Assembly (NCBI GenBank): GCA_036937835.1
Contig: CM072861.1
Location: 23,128,501-23,192,500, forward strand
Direction: 5' to 3'
From: Pampus argenteus
Taxonomy: Eukaryota; Chordata; Actinopteri; Scombriformes; Stromateidae
DNA: 64,000 nucleotides
Of this stretch, positions 33,501 to 46,507 are shown piece by piece. The stretch's first letter is position 1; every line of letters begins with the position of its first letter. The position numbers were made by a program, and so were the translations under genes. Under the pieces are notes generated by a model. It saw nothing but the letters and a program-made list of their open reading frames with translations. It had not been told where the DNA came from and made no database searches.

Positions 33501-34830
33501 CAACAGGATGATTGTGGAGCTGAGGTCATCAAGTTTTTTTTTTTTTTTTTTACAGTAATACGTTTCAGCCGCATCACTCGTTGGCAGTAGTGAAGAGAGA
33601 TTACTTTACTTCAACAACTCTATTAGCCTCTCCAGAGATGTATTATTATACTACCGTGCAGTGTGGATCCTGCTCTCACTATTCAATACTGAGCTAATTT
33701 TCTCTGCGCCTGAAAGGAGCTGCAGGCTCATACATACTCATACTTTACAATAACAAAGCTGAGCAACAATATCAGCTTTCATCTTTCCAAACATAAAGAA
33801 CCGACTCGGGGTTGAGGTTTTGCGTCCGATGATTTTATTTATTTATTTGTTTGTTTGTTTGTTTTGGCTTGTTTCAGACTAACCTCCGGGGAAGGTTTCG
33901 ACTTCTACCTCCAGAATGTAAAAGCCCAGTCTGAAGCTTTCAGGAGCAACAGTGAGTTTTAATTACGTTACCTGCATAACGTCTGTGCCATTAATAAACC
34001 GCAGCTTTATCAGGGTAACGTGTATATATTCTGTTTTAATGCCTGTATATTTGTTTCCAGGGCTTCCCTCTGACACAAACGTGGTGACTCCGAACACGGA
34101 GTACAGCTGGGATTTCACCACGAAGACGCGCTCGACCAATGACGACGGGACCTCGCTGGATCTGGAGTGGGAGGATGAAGAAGGTGAGCGTTTACTTTCT
34201 TTGCTCTGTTTTTTTTTTTTTTTTTTTTTACAGATTCTTTATTAATATTTAATCGCTGATCCATGAAAAATATGCAAATGTATACATGAAAGATATCCTA
34301 CAAGTCAGTGAGACAGAAACGCATATTTAAGTGGTATCATTGCACCACCATGTAAATTATCCTGTTTATCTATTATTTAAATGCAGTGCTTTAAAAAGAC
34401 ATAAATACAGTTAAGTTAGTTATATTTTAGATCTTAAAATCATAATTCTTGGGTTGGCTGCCTGTATGAGACACCACAGTTACTCCCTGTGGTGGTTTTT
34501 GACTCCCGTGACTTCGGCGTCGCTCTGCCGTCAGAATTAAAACTCCTTTTCGTCTCAGGAATCAACCGAACGCTTCCCGCCTGGGAGAGGTCTCGGACGG
34601 AGGAGGACATCCTGCGCGCAGCCCTGAAGCCCGGCAGCAAGCAGGTAACCAGCGGCCCAACCTCGGCCTCCGAGGACTCCAACGTGCTGGAGTGGGAGAA
34701 TGATTATGTGAGTACCCACCCAGAGGACAATGCAGACAATGAATTTGAAGGGTTTGTCAATCCTGTCCTCGACACTCCCTCCGAGGACGCCTCGGACTGC
34801 GGCCTCAGGTTGGACAGCCAGGACAGATAG
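30116..34830 (+). CDS. ap1ar: AP-1 complex-associated regulatory protein (gadkin), complete, 10 coding exons
   Basis: Gadkin links the AP-1 clathrin adaptor to kinesin-1 on trans-Golgi and endosomal vesicles, and also binds the Arp2/3 complex. Exons: 30116-30186, 31603-31651, 31738-31764, 32162-32187, 32301-32397, 32587-32685, 33416-33477, 33878-33951, 34061-34183, 34559-34830. This gives 299 residues (human 302). The N terminus MGNCWAYC has cysteines suited to palmitoylation, as in the family. Next come the conserved EFENLVESDEAESP, a Glu-rich helix (LEAQEEKLRLEEEA), and acidic segments such as SLDLEWEDEEG, RSRTEEDILRAALK and VLEWENDYV that fit adaptor-binding motifs. The protein ends GLRLDSQDR. 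Exons 3 and 4 are only 27 and 26 bases long. Exon 7 has two possible acceptors 12 bases apart (33416 or 33428). An out-of-frame ATG lies five bases before the chosen start. Confidence 0.93.
30505..30572. repeat. Perfect TA microsatellite, about 68 bases
   Basis: About 34 uninterrupted TA units in ap1ar intron 1. Such a tract can extrude as a cruciform and is likely to vary in length between individuals. Confidence 0.97.
31271..31299. repeat. CAT trinucleotide microsatellite
   Basis: About nine CAT units in ap1ar intron 1. Confidence 0.9.
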
Positions 34831-37800
34831 TGTCAAGCACCAAAGGAGACGTTTCTTGCGCCCTCTTCATGTCAAAGCTCACCAGCTTTTCACACCTCAT
34901 GAAACAGAAATGTCCTCACTTGCTCTTCATATCCTGTGACATGAGACTGTGGGAATGTGTCGCGGAGCTCTGCACTTCAGTGTAGTGATGTTTTAAACAC
35001 TTTTTTTTTTTTCAGTGCCTTCATTTGCTAAATTTGCCGACCATTTAAAGCATCGTAACTGACCGTCTACCGTCCGTTACTGTTCGTAAGTGCTTATTTT
35101 CAGAAACCACTAAGTTGCCAAACTGGTTGAAGGTGAAAGTCGTCCTTGTGCTTCTGATCCATCGGAGGCCAGTGTCTTACTCGGAGGCAACGGCAGGATT
35201 GTTCCTGCAGAAGAAACAAATGTGAACATTTTCAACCCTCCTTTAAGTGTTTGTGCATGATGGTAAAAGAAAGAAATGCTGTTACGTTTCGACCAAACTG
35301 TTTCCACGTTTGAATCAAAGCTCATCTGAGTCTTTCGTCTGATTGCAACACAATATAATTTCAGTCATAATTCTGTTAATTTTCTGACTTTTGATGATAC
35401 ATCATATGAACAACACCCCATCCAGGCTCAAAGTAGCTTTCATATTTAATTAGATGTATCATAATATCAATCATTTTCTTCAGCTGGTTCATTGTGATCA
35501 TGAGTTTCTACATACGATACAGAAAAAAATTAAAATAGTCACATTTCAGAAGCAATATTCAGCTATTTGTCTTGATCGGCTTCATCAGCAATCAACTATT
35601 AATTACTGCCAATATCTAGTTGTGTAATAGACAAATGTTTTCAGCACAAATTCTTGCCAACTAGAGGCTAACTGAATGTATCTGAGCTGAGCTGCTGCGT
35701 TTTACCAAGCAGTCATTGTGAGAAATTACATCACAGCAGTCCAGAGTAATGATGGCAGAAAATACAGCATGCATGATGCTGCTACGTTCAGCAACGGGAG
35801 ACAATCTTCACCTAAACTAAAATATCAGTTTACCAGCTTTAAACAGGACGTGTGGATGGAAACCTTTTTTGTGTTTGTTTGGCATTTTTGGAGATACACA
35901 AGAAACAAACCGTATGTTGTTGTTGTTGTTATTATTAGGCTGCATTGACACAGCATTTATTCAAGTGACAAATCTTTTTCCTTTATTTTTTTATTTTATT
36001 GTTAATTAAATCTGATATGAACTAAAAACATTCATTTTGAAATCACTGCTGATTGATTGTTTGCTCTACAAAAAGACCAAGTGGTTTCTACTACGTCACG
36101 TTTGTATGTTTGATCACATGCTGCTCTTCACACCTTGCTAGTGCGTTGATTTTATTTTTAATTTTATTTTTTTTATTATTTTATTAATTAAATCCTGATA
36201 TTTGACACGTCACATACGGTTGAGCATGACGAGTTGGTTATTTAATCTCCCTGAATCAGAAGTAGTTTGCTGTCTTGAATCTAGATGAATGAAACGAGTG
36301 TTTGAAGACGTTCACTGAAACGTTTCCTTCACTGTTTGTAAGAAGGAAAACGAATGTGCACTGAAGGATGTAGACGCAGGTTCAACACTGTTTAGCTCTT
36401 TAATATTTGAGTCATAATTAGTTTGAACACATTTCAATATTACGTTTTGTTGTGTGATCACATGATCTCTGTAATTTTGTAAAAACAAAACAAACCAAAC
36501 TGTAACTTTTTCTGTCACAATGAGCCTAAGAAAAAATAAATAAAATACAGAAAAATGTCTTGAGCATCACGTACATTCACTGTAATGAACATACTGTACA
36601 AGTACAAGCGTCACTATTTATTTTTAAATATTCCTGTTTGCTTTTGTCATTTGTAAAGTGATATTTTTTACACCAATGATACATTCAAAGTCGTACTTTT
36701 ACACCACAATACAAATTCATAAATCTACATTATAAATAGAAATATAGAAGCTCTACATTAAGAGATTTACAACAGTGAAAATGTTTTAATTAGGTGAAAT
36801 ATGACTTTAATCAGAGGTTGGAGCTGGATGTTGAATGTATAAAGCTCTGTAAAGGCAAATTTTAGCTCTGGGGAACATACAACAAAGGAAACTGATGAAA
36901 TAATAGATTTAGATGGAAGAAACACACAGGACACATTTTAAAAGCTGAGGCTTAAACCAGAAACACAAAGCCAGCAGCAGGCGGCATTAAAAAAGGCTTT
37001 TCTTCTTAAACTCTTCTCACAATGTGACTCTTGTTTTCTTCAAGTTGTTCTGTTGTTCATCGGCGACATTTTAATGGAAATAAATGTCACTTTGGCTGCT
37101 CTGCGTTTAGATTACAGCTGTGATTTAACCTCAGATTTAGAGGAGTTTTATCCATTTGTTTCTCCATGAACAGGAAGTAATTCACGCGACGTTGCACCGA
37201 AAATAGAGACAAATTCACCTTCGAATCGATGTTTTGTTGTATAATCTGATAACGTCACATCATTTATTAACTATAATATGTAAGTTAAAGATACAGAATG
37301 TAAATTCAACAGTGTGATGTAGTTTCGTACTATTCACCTGTGTTCATATTATTCACATTATTAGGCCTTTATTACACAAACAGTTGCTACAAATGATTTT
37401 TGTACATGAGAAAACTAAACATTTGATTTCTTGATACCAGTATTCAAGTTTTTATATGATTTTTTGTTTTTATTGTGTTTTTGGTGGAGTACCATCTAAT
37501 CAATTCCTCTGATGTAAAGATTTTCTTCACCTCATGCTAAATCCTGACCTGGTATACGTGTGATTGTAGGGTCAACATGCCAACATGCAGTAACCTCGTT
37601 CTGTAGTCATTTACAACAGGATGTAATGTTTTTGTGGTATTTACCACTTTGGGTTTTGTTTGATGGCAATGAATCAATAAACTGGTACTCGTGTCATCTT
37701 GTGTAATCATTCCTGTAATGTATATAGTTCCCATTACAAGAAGCCTGATGACCTGATGTTATGAACAATGCCATAAATGCATCAGTTATTCCCTTTTAAA

Positions 37801-38200
37801 TCTAAGTCTTATTAGTAAATCCACCTTTTTATTGGTAATGTTGATTCAATTTAAGTCTGGATGGCGTCATGGAAACGTCTTGAAAATATGGAAATTGCTC
37901 AGAAAACTCTTCAAATGTAAGTAGAAAATGTTGCATTAGACAGGAATACATTAATGTATTTTATGGGCGTCTTCATAAAATACATTAATACATAATTATT
38001 TTTCCTACAATGATTTAAAAATCAAATTTTTATTTTTTTAAATGACACTAAAGACACTACACATGCAGAGCATTGAGTTACTTTACTTGATAATGACCTG
38101 AATGTCTGATTTAGCCACTTTAAAATCAAATTTTACAGGCAAATAAAGGAGATAATGCACTTTTATTAACTTTAATTAGCCCACATGTGGATCCGGGTGC
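34831..38200. other. ap1ar 3' UTR and intergenic DNA before smad5
   Basis: AT-rich non-coding sequence. The left 1.7 kb is probably the ap1ar 3' UTR. I see no coding exon in the rest. A perfect 16-base inverted repeat lies at 37950-37989. Confidence 0.6.
36535..36544 (+). terminator. Candidate distal poly(A) signal of ap1ar
   Basis: Two overlapping AATAAA hexamers (36535-36540 and 36539-36544) about 1.7 kb after the ap1ar stop. If used, they would give a long AU-rich 3' UTR. No earlier AATAAA stood out after the stop, but I did not check every variant hexamer. Confidence 0.4.
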
Positions 38201-38496
38201 GGCGCGCCCACTAGTGGCCGAACGTGGACACTGCGTCATGCGCGGACTCAGAACTGAAAGAAGAATCCGCTCTCCGGACACTATCCTGTGGGAGAATAGC
38301 GGCTCCTCTGCGGAAATGGGTGTGGAATAGCGATTAGCAGCTTAATTCATTAAAGTTAAGTGAATTAACAACGTGGGCACTGTTGAAGAAGCGAACAACG
38401 GACGACAAAGGAAAACGATGCAGAACAAACCGCAGAGCTCCAGACTGAGTGGAGCCAGCGACTTGTGAGACGTCCCAGAGCCGCAGCACGACCCCC
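38201..38496 (+). promoter_or_regulatory. Candidate smad5 promoter and untranslated first exon
   Basis: Base composition changes here to CpG-rich sequence (for example GTGCGGCGCGCCC near 38197). A good donor, CCCCC followed by GTAAGA, lies at 38496/38497. The next clear acceptor upstream of the coding start is TGTTGCAG at 41332-41339. I infer an untranslated exon ending at 38496 and a 2.8-kb intron in the 5' UTR. The true start site is unknown, and other CpG-containing stretches up to 39100 are alternatives. Confidence 0.4.
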
Positions 38497-41339
38497 GTAA
38501 GAATTCAAACTTCACACACGGAAACACCAGAAATGCTTTTTTATTACCGGCGCTTATGTTGATTTTAATACATGCTGATTTATGACATTTTTATTTATGC
38601 TTGTGATAATCTAGCTGTAACTGTTAAAGATGGAGGTGTTTGAAGTTTGTTCACTTTGAGCTGTTTACCGAAAAGCGAGTAAAATGGTTTTTTTTTAAGC
38701 ATACAACTTCTTTTTTAACAGCATATACAATACATATTATATTTAGCGCAATAGACGTATTTTGGGACACTGAGTCATAAAATTACTCACTAGCTGCAAC
38801 GCCAAGGCGCGCACTAGTTTGTCAGTATAGCGGAGTGATATGCACTCCGCTTCTCCAGTGTATCTGGAGGACATGGCATGGGGAGACTGACGGGGAGAAG
38901 CGGCGGAAAACCGAGAGCAAAATCCTTTAAGAAAGTGGAAAGTAAATCATTGACGACCTCAAAACAACTGACTGCAATGTCTTACGACTATTGCTAATAA
39001 GGTACGCGACTAAACGACGGGTTATCCGACAAAATGGAGACTGTTAAAAGCGCAGAGTTGTGAACTACAGCGAGCCTCATCCGCAGGGTACTGGGTTGGG
39101 GCTAACGGCTAGCTTAGCTTAGCTCCAGTTGTGAGAAGTTAAGAAAAGTTTCGGGAATGGAGTAGGAAGAGAAGGATGAAGAAAGGTGAAGTAACAGAGG
39201 CTAGCTGTTAAAGAGGCATAACAATTTAAAGTTTATATTTTTAAAAGAGGAATTGTGTTAAAATGTCAGACTGTGGTTGTAGTTGTTATGAGGCGCCCGA
39301 CAGTTTAGTTTTAAGCAGAGCAAGTTGTGTTCTGTTAGCTAACGCTAGTTAGCAACATCTCGAGGTTACTTACATTAGCTTACATACCAACGTTAGCCAA
39401 ACCGCTGACATGATGTATTATATTATGACTGTGCGTATTGTTCAGGGTACTTTTAAGTTGTTTATTTACAGCTGTTTGTGTATTTGTGTAACGGTAGATG
39501 TGTCCTGACTCTTTCTCTGGGTGGAGGGTTCGTCCATATTGTCTCTAACATGTACTTCATATTTGTCGAGACAGATTTCACACACAGTTAAGTTAATGAT
39601 GTTAATTGAAGTGTTTTTTCCAAAGTTACTTTTTTAAAGGTTAATTAATCTCAATAGAGACCAAACTGGGGCAAACTGATGAAGGTCAATATGAGAGAGA
39701 TTTTTTTTAGATGATTTTTTTATTGTTTACAACTTTTAACTTTGCTTTTTTTCCCTTTTTAACTTCAGAAAGAGCATCACAGAGTTACACCTCAGCAGTT
39801 TCTTAGCATCTTATCATCTGTGTCACAGTATCCTGTGACTTTACCTGTTAAAATATATTAAATTTGTGCATAATAATACAACAAATGATCTCTCTCCCAA
39901 GTTTAAGTAGCACGACTATGATCATACAATATGTCAATTTGGATAATGCATTTTACTCTGTTTGGTGCAAAATATGTTGGTCATATGTTTTAAATGGTGT
40001 CCACAAATCTTTGATGATGGTTAATGTTAATTTCCGTCATGTTTTTCTTCAGTAAGTGGGGGTACTTTAGCCCCCACTTCCCCTTCAAAAGGAGACTTGG
40101 TAAAATGTAAATTCAGTGAAGATTTATTTCAGTGGCGAGTAGCCTTTGATGGTGAAAACACAAAGAGCCACCAGTGTGAACTGTTATCAGTTTGTAGAGT
40201 TGACCGGCTTTATCTGAAAGGTTAGTCATCCAGATGCAAATCAGCTTTTGTAGTCGTCCATTCAGGCAAGTTATATCAAACGATATGTTTCTGCTTGTCT
40301 CAGCTGGATTGGAAATGTCCTAATGTTGAAGTCTGTTGCTCATCCAGTACAATAAACTGATGAATCACTGTTGATCCAGTCTGAATGAGCTCTAGCAGTG
40401 ACTGGGGCTTTGTGGAAACAACTGCTGAAACCGTCTGCTGAATGTCAGGAAAACTCTCAACATTTATAGGCTGATAATGTCTTGTTTATACCTACATGTC
40501 CTACTTTTTCGGAGGTTTCCCTCTGCTTTCACGTGCATGTGGAACAATGAACCGTGGAAGTGGGCGCAGTGCTGTTGGACAGCTGTGTGCTGAAAGGGAG
40601 GGATCGGGCCAGAGATGGGATGAGGGAGGAAGCAGCTCTTTGTGGTCACATCCTTTTCTACTAGTCCCGGTTTCACAAGCCCCCAAACAGCTGCTTCTGC
40701 TGCAGGCTACATGTGTTTGACTGTCTGCTTGCTAGAGCTGCATGATATGGACTAGATCTGTAGATGTATTTAAGATGTTGTCGTGTTTCTATGAGATGCA
40801 TTGTATCATACGTGTGCTTAATAGAAGTAAGCCTTGTTTTTTAAAAAGGGGTAGGTGCTGCTCACATATCTGCTGGCATCCTCACTTTTTCCTCCAGTGC
40901 ACATGTTCAAACAAAGGAAGTGAACATGTTGTTTGAGCCGCTTTGAACATGCCCTAAATATGCCACTATGAAAGTAGTCGGCTCCAGGAAAAGTATTTTG
41001 CCTCTTACTTAATTTTACTACTCGGTTGCATTTAACTATCTTTGTTTAAATAATCTACTGCTGAACATAATACTGAGATACTTTTTATAAGCTGTGTGGT
41101 GGATCAACCTGTCGTCTACGTATGTTGATCAGGCCTCGAGGCCGATGGGGGGTCAGCAGGTTTTATATTCATCCTGGTAAAGAATACGAGTTTGGCACAA
41201 ACGGTACTAAGGTTCAGGTTTTTAAATATCTTAATTGTGATATTATTTATCGTAGTGGTCGCAGTGCTGGTTTGTGAAATGTCAACATGTCATGTGTTGC
41301 TAATCTTAACATCCCTCTGCTCTCTTTTCTGTGTTGCAG

Positions 41340-41808
41340 AAGGCTGGTGGACTAAGACGCTCTGACTGTGCACCGGTTGAATTTGGAGATCCAAGTCAAG
41401 GCGGAGAGGAGCTGCAAGTTATTGAGAAGAAGAGGTCACTTCTTTATGTCTTAGCCTGTCTGCTTGCTCCGGGGAGATCTGCTGCAGCTCCTCCTCCATC
41501 AGAGGTGGTGACCCGACTCCGGACAGCTTGCTGCAGGGCCCTTCCTGAGCAGCAGCAGCTGCGTCCTGCTTGCTGACTCCCCTCCCTCCCCTGCTTCCTG
41601 TCCTTGGTCAGACAAGGCCAAAACGTCCTCCTCTCCTCTCCCCTACTCCACCCCTCATCTCCCACACACTCAAGTGGTTTCTCCTGTTGACCACATGCTC
41701 ACACACCTTTTTAAGCTACTAGCACTAGTTGGAGATCATCAGTAAGGGACTTGCAGACCACCACAGAGTTCGTCTGTTTGTTTTTAACCTTCACTTACAG
41801 CCTCCAGC
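41340..41808 (+). other. smad5 5' untranslated part of the first coding exon, with upstream ORFs
   Basis: After the acceptor CAG (41337-41339) a 469-base leader precedes the start codon. It holds a minimal upstream ORF (ATG TCT TAG, 41446-41454) and a second upstream ORF of 16 codons (41695-41745) that ends 63 bases before the main ATG. Both could dampen translation of Smad5. Confidence 0.6.
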
Positions 41809-44800
41809 ATGACCTCCATGTCCAGTCTCTTCTCCTTCACGAGCCCGGCAGTCAAACGCCTGCTTGGCTGGAAGCAGGGAGACGAGGAGGAGAAATGGGC
41901 TGAAAAGGCAGTGGATGCTCTTGTGAAAAAGCTAAAGAAGAAGAAAGGTGCCATGGAGGACCTGGAGAAAGCCCTGAGCTGCCCCGGGCAGCCCAGCAAG
42001 TGTGTTACCATTCCAAGATCACTGGACGGACGGCTACAGGTTTCCCACAGGAAAGGTCTTCCTCACGTAATCTACTGCAGAGTGTGGCGCTGGCCAGACC
42101 TCCAGTCCCACCACGAGCTCAAGCCCCTGGAGGTGTGCGAGTATCCATTTGGCTCCAAACAGAAGGAGGTCTGCATCAACCCATATCACTACAAGCGAGT
42201 GGAGAGTCCTGGTACGTAGTAATGCTGCCTTCAGACAGGGTTAGAATAGAAGAATAGTAACTTTACTGCATGTATTTGCTTGATTTTCTGAGCTTCATTA
42301 CTGCTCTTTGAAACATGCAACAGGGGGCTATTTAAAGATACATCTTTTTTTATTATTTGATAGGAATATGTGACTGATTAGACCACTGTGGAGCCCTAAG
42401 TTAGAGCTCTGAGTAAACTGTGGAGCTGGTAAACAAATCCACGTAGGTCAGGAGGCTGTCATCACACAGGCCTGTTCCACCCGCCCCCTCCATTTCACAG
42501 AAAATCAATATCACTAGCTCTTTTAGAGTCTTATTAGATTATATGCCTCAGGCACTCCAGATGGGGTGTGGCATCAGACAGCAGCTTACAAAATGTATAA
42601 AGCACTCAGCCTAAACTCCCAGCACTTTCTCATCTCCATGCGGTCTGTCTCTGTCTTTCTGTCACTCACAGTCACATCCACATACACCCGTGGGTGACGC
42701 TGAGGGACAGCGTGTCTCACACTAGGCTAGTTTAGGATTGCCGGCTCTGTGTTGACTGGCTCAAGGATGCGGATCACATGTCGGTCAGGAGAGACAGGAC
42801 ATTATGTCATTTAAAGCAAAGCTTGCTGGGTAGTTTTCGAAGGGCACGATGGCTAACAGTCAGTTAATAGAAGAAAATCCAGGCTGGGGAAACAAACTTT
42901 ATCCTTTTGTTGTTCAAAATAAATATGGATGACCTCTTTACCAAGGTCTGAAGAGGCGTTCAAGGAACTCTGGATTCCTGGTGTTGGACATTGCTTTGCA
43001 TTTTATGTTTATCTGTTCCAAAACATAGATTACAGTTCAGTTCTTTGTTAAAGATATTGACTGTATATAACAATTGATTTGAAATTGGATAAATGCAAAC
43101 ATTTTATCAAAAACAATATCATCATATCTAACTGGTGTCAGAAAACAAATCATAATGAATAAGCTCCAACGATAGCCCTACAAATATGTTTGTGTAAATA
43201 GTCTTTTGTGTAAACTGAGCTCATCTATGTCTCTGACATTGGTTGCTTTTCCTTGTTAATAATGGAGAGAATACATTATTAACAAGGAAAAGCATTTAAG
43301 CCAATGAGAGGTGTGAACAGGTCTGTTTTTTGTTGTTGTTGTTGTTGTTTTTAATGGTCCATGTTGACTAATTTTCCGCTCCTCATCGTTTGTATGTTCT
43401 TCCATGCAGTGCTTCCTCCTGTCCTGGTACCGCGGCACAGCGAATTCAACCCACAGCACAGCTTGCTGGTACAGTTCCGCAACCTCACCCACAACGAGCC
43501 GCACATGCCCCTGAACGCCACCTTTCCAGAGTCCTTCCAGCAGCCTCACAGCGGGGGCAGCTGCACTGGCGGCAGCGGTGGCTCTTTTCCAATTTCTCCC
43601 AACTCTCCTTATCCTCCCTCTCCAGCCAGCAGTGGTACTTATCCCAATTCTCCTGCCAGCTCGGGCCCCTCCAGTCCATTCCAGCTCCCAGGTATGCCAC
43701 ACACTCTTACGTACCTGACCCTGGGCAGGAAGCCAGACTATTGTGTTTCTCTGGATTTTGTCGCTGTCGTGTAGCCAACAAGAAGCATACTGACAATTAC
43801 TGAGCACTAGTCTCTGGTGAATTAAAGTTGTGTAACGCAAGGAAACATGTTTTTTAAAGTGATATTTACTAACTAACAATTATTCTAAACTGAAGTTCAT
43901 TTGTATTATTTACAACGCTGTCAGTCGAGAACTGTATTTGAGGGTCGGTTGGTTGAGCAGCAGTAAAAACTGCAACAAATTGAAGCCTTAGCAAGTTTAC
44001 TTCTAAAATACTATCATACAATTTCATCTTGAACCCCAGTTGTAGTTTCAAACCTGTGCCTTGTGCCGTCTGAGGAAAATCTTCTTAACAGTACTTTAAC
44101 CAGGTCAACTTATTATATTCATCCAAATCAAACTACACCCCCAAATGAGAACAAAGAAAGTGCCAGCTAAGCAGTATCCACCAGAGCCAGGGCTGCTGTC
44201 TGCTGTCAGGGCACCAACTCTCTGCCCTCATCAGCACTAACAGATACATCTAACATAACATAAATGTCACACAACCTTTTCTGTCCTGCTCTACAGTCTG
44301 TGGAGAAATACATTTGACCATTCAGATCATCATTTGGGGTTTGAATGTGTGAGGATGTGACCGCTGCTCTGTGTGTGTCTGCTGCTCCAGTCCAGATCCA
44401 GACACATCCTGTGACTGTAGGCAGTCAGGCAGAAATAGTTTTTAATGGCAATTTAGGATTTGCACATTTGTGTAGAAAAGCCCTGGTGACCATTGTCTCA
44501 ACTCAAAGGCACCATATTGTCAGCATCCAAGTGTTTGTGTTTTGTTTTTTTTTCCTGTGTGCCACAATACACACTTAAAAAAGCTCATATTGCATCTCTG
44601 TCGGGAATCGCAAGCATCGTTAGCATGTGGCTCAGCAAGCGAGGGATATGTGAAATCTGACACCATTTCCGTGGTACAGATCCTGTGATGATTGTTCTAA
44701 TCTAGAGATGTGTGTGTGAGTGTGTGAGTAAGAGAGACCATTTACCAGCAGCAACAACTGGTCTCATCCTCACTAACTGCTCTCTCTCTCCTAATATCTC

Positions 44801-46391
44801 AGCTGACACCCCGCCCCCAGCCTACATGCCTCCTGATGAGCAGCTGGGCCAAGAGAGCCAGTCAATGGAGACGAGCAGCAGCCTGGTGCCGCCGAACGTG
44901 GCCAGAGGAGGTGAGGAGTGTGTTAATACAGGGAGTCCACTGATGAAACAATGAAATACCAGCCAATAGACCAAAAGTCAAAGCTCTGCACAGCAGTTCA
45001 TCTCATGTTCTTTTGACCTTTTGTGGACGCACCGCCATAGTTAGCTGAGAAAGCATATGTTATAGTAGTTATCATCCTGCAATTTCCATGTTATTGTTTG
45101 AAAAAAAATGCACAAAATTAGAAATTTATGGAAGGATTTCCACTACACAGTAACACAGTAATCTTTTTTTTACTTTGTCAATTCAAAAGCTGTCATGTGT
45201 TTTACCATTAGTTAAGAAGCTGTTAATTTTCATCAGCATAGTTTGTGGTTTTTTTTGTTTCCATCCATATGTTTGATGGTCACTATAGCAATAAAATATA
45301 ACCTGCGTCACAGCTTTCTATTTTCTATTTTTCTATATTTTCTGTTGAGAGATGATGTCACTGTGGAGTGTAGTATGCTGCACAGTTCCAGTTATTCAAT
45401 AAATACCTACAAAATTTAATAACTATTAAAAAAGATGGTAATTAATTAATTAAATAGATAAATAAAATTGCCTGTCAATATAAAAACCTGATGGGAGAAT
45501 TGTTTGTCAACTAACTCTGAACTCTTTGTAAATGTTCTTGTCTGACCCCGTTTCCCAGATGTGCAACCGGTGGAGTACGAGGAGCCGAGCCACTGGTGTT
45601 CGATCGTCTACTATGAGCTCAACAACCGTGTAGGTGAGGCTTACCACGCCTCGTCAACCAGTGTGCTTGTAGACGGCTTCACTGACCCATCAAACAACAA
45701 GAACCGCTTCTGCCTCGGACTGCTGTCCAACGTCAACCGCAACTCCACAATTGAGAACACCCGCCGACACATTGGCAAAGGTGCGACTCACTGATGAAAT
45801 CCAACTTTATTTATTTATTTATTTATTTATTTATTTTGTGCTCTTAGAAGTCAGTAGATGAGGTTTGACTCTGCTGACCAGTCGGTTGTCTTGTGTTTAC
45901 CAGGAGTGCACCTGTACTACGTGGGAGGGGAGGTGTACGCAGAGTGCCTCAGTGACACCAGCATTTTTGTCCAGAGCCGTAACTGTAATTATCACCACGG
46001 CTTCCACCCCACCACTGTCTGCAAGATCCCCAGCGGCTGCAGCCTCAAGATATTTAACAACCAAGAGTTTGCTCAGCTTCTGGCTCAGTCAGTCAACCAC
46101 GGCTTTGAGGCCGTTTATGAGCTCACCAAGATGTGCACCATCAGGATGAGCTTCGTAAAGGTAGGAGCCTCCCAGTGTAGCGAACAGTTAAACACGTTAC
46201 CGTCATTATTAATGTCATTGTGCTGAACCTGCTCTGCCTCTTCACAGGGCTGGGGAGCCGAGTACCACCGACAGGATGTCACCAGCACCCCCTGCTGGAT
46301 CGAAGTGCACCTGCATGGGCCTCTCCAGTGGCTGGACAAGGTGCTAACACAAATGGGTTCACCTCTCAACCCAATCTCCTCTGTGTCCTAA
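41809..46391 (+). CDS. smad5: Smad5, receptor-regulated Smad of BMP signalling, complete, 6 coding exons
   Basis: Cytoplasmic signal transducer. BMP type I receptors phosphorylate it at the C terminus, it then joins Smad4 and regulates transcription in the nucleus. Exons: 41809-42211, 43410-43691, 44803-44910, 45559-45780, 45904-46160, 46248-46391. They give 471 residues (human SMAD5 465). The DNA-binding MH1 domain fills about residues 15-137, with the beta-hairpin sequence SLDGRLQVSHRKGLPHVIYC. The linker has several Pro-x-Ser-Pro MAPK/GSK3-type sites and a PPAY motif (233-236), the kind bound by Smurf E3 ligases. MH2 follows from about 275 and ends in the SSVS phosphorylation motif (468-471). 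The N terminus MTSMSSLFSFTSP and linker phrases SPNSPYPPSPASS and PAYMPPDEQ identify Smad5 rather than Smad1 or Smad9. A Gly/Ser-rich stretch, GGSCTGGSGGS, in the linker is longer than in human and explains the extra length. Confidence 0.96.
43244..43294. repeat. Perfect 21-base inverted repeat with 9-base loop in smad5 intron
   Basis: Arms 43244-43264 and 43274-43294 are exact reverse complements (the arm contains CTTTTCCTTGTTAATAATG), separated by GAGAGAATA. The position is the intron between the first two coding exons of smad5. Confidence 0.95.
45808..45837. repeat. TTTA tetranucleotide microsatellite in a short smad5 intron
   Basis: About seven TTTA units within the 123-base intron between the fourth and fifth coding exons. 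Confidence 0.9.
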
Positions 46392-46471
46392 TGATGGACT
46401 TGTGGGATATGTTTTTTCTTTTTCCTTTTTTTTTTTTTTACTTGTGCGCCCCTCTGCCCCCCCTCAGTGAT

Positions 46472-46507
<36 letters not shown>

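Noticed and set aside
43244..43294. Possible microRNA hairpin
   Set aside because: The perfect stem is only 21 bases with no extended imperfect stem, unlike a normal pre-miRNA. Kept as a palindrome only.
43256..43879. 207-codon minus-strand frame
   Set aside because: Antisense to the second smad5 coding exon and its intron, with no independent motif.
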